Shown here piece by piece: positions 6,190 through 9,278 of a DNA stretch of 9,278 bases. The stretch spans positions 4,671-13,948 of the forward strand of contig PBXX01000078.1 in assembly GCA_002727755.1 (NCBI GenBank), read 5' to 3'. Source of the stretch: Gammaproteobacteria bacterium. GTDB taxonomy: Bacteria > Pseudomonadota > Gammaproteobacteria > Pseudomonadales > Pseudohongiellaceae. A program made the translations under genes and the position numbers. Positions within the stretch are counted from its first letter, which is position 1. Each line of letters opens with the position of its first letter. The notes beneath the pieces are model-generated. The model ran no database searches. It saw only the letters and a list, made by a program, of their open reading frames with translations, and was not told the origin of the DNA.

Positions 6190-8766
6190 ATGTCAGATAC
6201 ACAGTTAGATGAGAAGTATAAAAACTTAGTTGAGTTAAAATATCAGCTGTACAATAGCTTGTTTTTGACGCTGCCTTTAGACGCTGTAGAAGAGATAGGG
6301 TTACTCTTGCCTTTGCTTGAAGAAGCAAGTCATAGAGGATTGAAGAGTGGAAAAAATCCTCAAGTAATTCTGGAGGAATTTTTTAATTCTCATCATCCAA
6401 ACTTAACTGAAGAAGAAAAAGTAAAATTTCTATTTAAAATTATTCAATATGTTGAGCGTCAGGTTGTTCTTATTGATGCCCTAGAAGATTCAGCATATAA
6501 AGAGATTCATCGAACTGAGGAGTCAAATAAGTTAAGGCAACTTATAGAAAGAACGGAAGCTCTTGGTTTGAAAGATGAGTTGACTTCTATTCTGTCAAAA
6601 TTTTCGGCTAGAGTAATTTTGACAGCGCATCCAACCCAATTTTACCCCGGCACAGTCTTAGCAATCATTACAGATCTAACAGATGCCATTCAATCTAATG
6701 ATATTGGACTTGCGAGAAAATTATTACAGCAGCTAGGCAATACGGCGTTTTTTCAAAAAGAGAAGCCGTCACCTTTTGATGAAGCTATGCAACTGTCTTG
6801 GTATTTAAGTAATGTCTTCTATCAATCTATTGGACATATTTTTGACTATCTCGATGAGTATTTAACTTACTCGCCGAAGAGTGATGCACTAATTCATATT
6901 GGGTTTTGGCCAGGCGGGGACAGGGATGGAAATCCGTATGTCACCTCAAAGATTACTAGAGATGTTGCTAGAAAATTGAGATCCCGGATTCTAGAGTGTT
7001 ACAGAGAGGAGGTGAGGTCGCTCCGGCGACGATTAAGCTTTTCTGGAGTAATCCAAAAAATTGAAGATATCGAAAATCAACTTCATCTCGAACTGACAAA
7101 TAAAGTGAAATATTGTTATGCCGACCCTCGTGAATTAGCTGGAGAATTGGGTTCAATTAGAAAAATTCTTAAGACAGATTTTCAGGGCTTGTTTGTTGAT
7201 AGGATTGATTCCTTTGAAAGAAAAATTCATGCATTTGGTTTTCATTTTGCAAGCTTAGATATTCGCCAAGATTCCCGCATTATTCATGGCTCATTATCAG
7301 AAGTATTCCTTCAACAACCTAAACTCAAGCCTCAAAATTTCGATCAAATGAACGAGCTTGAACAGGTAGAAAGTCTTTTTAGCGTGGAAGGGTCAGTGGA
7401 TTTAACGAAAATTAGCGATCCGGTTATTAAAGACACTTTAGAGTCTTTGTATACAATTAGAGAGATTCAGGAAGCTAATGGAGTGCATGCTTGTCATCGA
7501 TATATCATCAGTAATTGCCGAGGAGCAATCGACGTCGCTAGGCTTTATGCGTTATGCCGATTTTGTGGCTGGAATACACAAGATTTCACTTTAGATATCG
7601 TACCTTTGTTCGAAACGATATCAGACTTAAGGCAATCGGAGACTAGCATGCGCATTCTTTATGAATCGTCTTGCTACCGAGAGCATCTAAGTCAGAGGTC
7701 AAATAGACAAACTGTCATGTTAGGCTTTTCTGACGGAACAAAGGACGGTGGATATTTGATGGCCAATTGGGCTATCTATGCAGCAAAAGAATCACTCACT
7801 CGAATTTCTCGTCAGTTTGATATAGAAGTCTGTTTTTTTGACGGGCGAGGAGGTCCTCCAGCAAGGGGAGGGGGCAGTACCTATAAGTTCTACTCTTCCC
7901 TAGGTAAAAATATTGAAGCTAATCAAATTCAATTGACCGTTCAGGGCCAAACCATCAGTTCCTACTATGGAACAGAAGTTGGAGCGATACATAATCTGAG
8001 ACAGCTGATTGCTGCTGGGTTAGAGAATAATTTAGGGGAGCGACCAAAGAAAGAGCTTAGCGAATCTGAGCGATTACTCTTGAACGATTTAGCAGAAGTT
8101 GCTTACAAGAAATATCTTGACTTTAAATCACACCCACTATTTCTTCGATACCTTAATGAAATGAGCACTTTGAATTATTATGGACAGTCAAATATAGGTA
8201 GTAGACCAGTATCGAGAAACTCAACAAGTGACTTGCATTTTGAAGATTTGAGAGCAATTCCTTTCGTTGGGGCTTGGGGTCAACTAAAACAGAATGTCCC
8301 TGGCTATTTTGGGATAGGAACTGCGCTAAAGGCAATGGAGGAAGCGAATAGGCTTGATGATTGCATTGCCCTGTACAACAATTCGGAATTTTTTAAGGCG
8401 CTTCTAGCAAATAGTATGCAGAGTATGAGTAAAACAAATTTTGCTCTAACCCAGTACATGAAAGATGACACAGTGTTTGGTGAATTTTGGAGTGATATTT
8501 TTGCTGAATACCAACTTAGCAAAGAAATGGCTTTGAAAGTATCCGGACAATCAGTGCTGTTGGAGGATCATCCAGGGAACCGCTCAAGCATTGCATTAAG
8601 ACAAAGAGTAGTATTGCCTCTGTTAGTTATTCAGCAATTTGCGCTTATTAAAATAAGGGGCCTGAAGGACAAGACGCCTAATAAGCAGGAAGAGATCTCT
8701 CAGTTTGAAAATATGATAATTCGAAGTCTTATTGGCAATATCAATGCTTCGAGGAATTCTGCATAG
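6190..8766 (+). CDS. ppc: phosphoenolpyruvate carboxylase, Bacteroidetes-like type
   Basis: This 858-residue cytoplasmic enzyme makes oxaloacetate and phosphate from phosphoenolpyruvate and bicarbonate, refilling the TCA cycle. Motifs in order: LTAHPTQFYP (144-153) with His147 at the position of catalytic E. coli His138; GFWPGGDRDGNPYVT (238-252); LDIRQDSR (356-363); GFSDGTKDGGY (512-522) with Lys518; DGRGGPPARGGG (551-562) with Arg553 and Arg559; QGQTIS (586-591); IGSRPVSR (669-676); LRAIPFVGAW (687-696). Candidate allosteric-aspartate residues appear kept: Arg559, Lys748 in MSKTNFALTQYM, Arg804 and Asn856 near the end. The HPTQFYP and FDGRGGPPARGGG forms differ from the HPTEA-RR and HGRGG forms of typical proteobacterial enzymes and resemble the Bacteroidetes group. 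Length is slightly below the usual 880-970. The start at 6190 has little ribosome site (acaaga), but an upstream stop closes the frame. Confidence 0.95.
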   Translation: MSDTQLDEKYKNLVELKYQLYNSLFLTLPLDAVEEIGLLLPLLEEASHRGLKSGKNPQVILEEFFNSHHPNLTEEEKVKFLFKIIQYVERQVVLIDALEDSAYKEIHRTEESNKLRQLIERTEALGLKDELTSILSKFSARVILTAHPTQFYPGTVLAIITDLTDAIQSNDIGLARKLLQQLGNTAFFQKEKPSPFDEAMQLSWYLSNVFYQSIGHIFDYLDEYLTYSPKSDALIHIGFWPGGDRDGNPYVTSKITRDVARKLRSRILECYREEVRSLRRRLSFSGVIQKIEDIENQLHLELTNKVKYCYADPRELAGELGSIRKILKTDFQGLFVDRIDSFERKIHAFGFHFASLDIRQDSRIIHGSLSEVFLQQPKLKPQNFDQMNELEQVESLFSVEGSVDLTKISDPVIKDTLESLYTIREIQEANGVHACHRYIISNCRGAIDVARLYALCRFCGWNTQDFTLDIVPLFETISDLRQSETSMRILYESSCYREHLSQRSNRQTVMLGFSDGTKDGGYLMANWAIYAAKESLTRISRQFDIEVCFFDGRGGPPARGGGSTYKFYSSLGKNIEANQIQLTVQGQTISSYYGTEVGAIHNLRQLIAAGLENNLGERPKKELSESERLLLNDLAEVAYKKYLDFKSHPLFLRYLNEMSTLNYYGQSNIGSRPVSRNSTSDLHFEDLRAIPFVGAWGQLKQNVPGYFGIGTALKAMEEANRLDDCIALYNNSEFFKALLANSMQSMSKTNFALTQYMKDDTVFGEFWSDIFAEYQLSKEMALKVSGQSVLLEDHPGNRSSIALRQRVVLPLLVIQQFALIKIRGLKDKTPNKQEEISQFENMIIRSLIGNINASRNSA

Positions 8767-8768
8767 AA

Positions 8769-9278
8769 TCACAATTTAGTACTAGGCAGCCAGATATCAG
8801 AAGTTGATTTGGTATTGTCAAAATCATCATCAATGCTTAAATCGGTTCTATCTAAATTCGAAAGTGATTCTTTTGCGCCCCACAGACCCCATATATTGTG
8901 AGGATGCTCAGATAAGTCCTTTTCATATTGAATCAAGGCATTTGAATATGCGCCGATTTCCAAGTACGCAGCACCTAGCCAGTGACGGGGTGAAAATGGA
9001 AGTGGTTCTGGCTCGTCATAATTAAGGTTTTCATAAAATTCAGTTGCTTTTTTAAAAGAATCAACGGCAGCTTCCATATTTCCTTCAATCCAGGCTATTT
9101 CTCCTTCCAAGATTCCTGCCATAGTCCCTACAATGTCTTTTCCATCATGAAACCTAAATCTAGCGGTGGTAGTGTTTGTCAGTTCCCATAATGAGTCAAG
9201 AGTATGCTTTGCTGACTCGATATTTCCTTCTTTTAACGAAGCATAACCCTGTGCAAATGTATACATGCTCATGTTGAT
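8769..9278 (-). CDS. TPR-repeat protein, C-terminal part (cut by the window edge)
   Basis: The frame remains open through the last base of the window, so the Met at 9272 is probably internal; no ribosome site is visible in front of it. The visible 169 residues contain about three helix-pair repeats of tetratricopeptide type: FAQGYASLKEGNIESAKHTL, then EGEIAWIEGNMEAAVDSFKKA, then LGAAYLEIGAYSNALIQYEK. Between the second and third is YDEPEPLPFSPRHWLGAAYLE, and after the third SEHPHNIWGLWGAKESL, a combination I associate with the C-terminal end of long bacterial TPR proteins of unknown role. The tail after it is short, acidic and low-complexity. No catalytic motif is visible; a protein-binding role is inferred from the repeats. 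The stop lies two bases past the convergent ppc stop. Confidence 0.72.
   Translation of the reverse strand: MNMSMYTFAQGYASLKEGNIESAKHTLDSLWELTNTTTARFRFHDGKDIVGTMAGILEGEIAWIEGNMEAAVDSFKKATEFYENLNYDEPEPLPFSPRHWLGAAYLEIGAYSNALIQYEKDLSEHPHNIWGLWGAKESLSNLDRTDLSIDDDFDNTKSTSDIWLPSTKL

Noticed and set aside
1..9278. CRISPR array, insertion sequence, tRNA, phage or defence genes.
   Set aside because: No regularly spaced repeats, transposase or integrase motifs, tRNA-like folds or known defence domains were seen on either strand.

Overview
The window is an AT-rich, densely packed bacterial chromosome segment with nine protein-coding genes, seven complete and one cut at each window edge plus none disrupted internally apart from those edges (eight genes are listed as single reading frames on both strands, the first and last being the partial ones; nhaC and glpE form one pair). 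No RNA genes, insertion sequences, phage genes, CRISPR array or defence system were seen. A GlpE-type rhodanese, a Tat-exported DUF1501 protein beside a DUF1800 protein, a periplasmic SOUL-family protein and an NhaC antiporter suggest a Gram-negative, probably marine or halotolerant bacterium. I lean towards Gammaproteobacteria, mainly from GlpE. The phosphoenolpyruvate carboxylase looks like the type I associate with Bacteroidetes, so the taxonomic call is tentative.

Layout, left to right. Positions 1-2435 (+) hold a two-gene cluster: the end of a DUF1800 gene and a complete DUF1501 gene with a twin-arginine signal, 32 bases apart. Positions 2487-3781 (-) hold an unassigned small protein with one membrane segment and, upstream of it in transcription, an exported SOUL heme-binding-like protein. 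A 71-base divergent intergenic region separates the SOUL gene from nhaC (3853-5253, +), which is followed after 36 bases by glpE (5290-5601, +). The glpE stop codon overlaps the stop of a convergent unassigned membrane-protein gene (5598-6014, -). A 175-base AT-rich divergent region then leads into ppc (6190-8766, +). Two bases past the ppc stop lies the convergent end of a TPR-repeat gene that runs off the right edge (8769-9278, -).

How the genes fit together. DUF1800 and DUF1501 proteins are a recurrent exported pair of unknown activity. NhaC exchanges cations for protons at the inner membrane, and GlpE is a cytoplasmic single-domain sulfurtransferase; the two are probably co-transcribed, but no biochemical link is evident. 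Ppc supplies oxaloacetate from phosphoenolpyruvate and bicarbonate. The segment reads as ordinary housekeeping and envelope genes in small transcription units. I found no convincing novel multi-gene system. The points most worth checking are the Bacteroidetes-like PEP carboxylase with an Asp in place of an active-site-loop His, the two unassigned membrane proteins, and the placement of glpE behind an antiporter gene.
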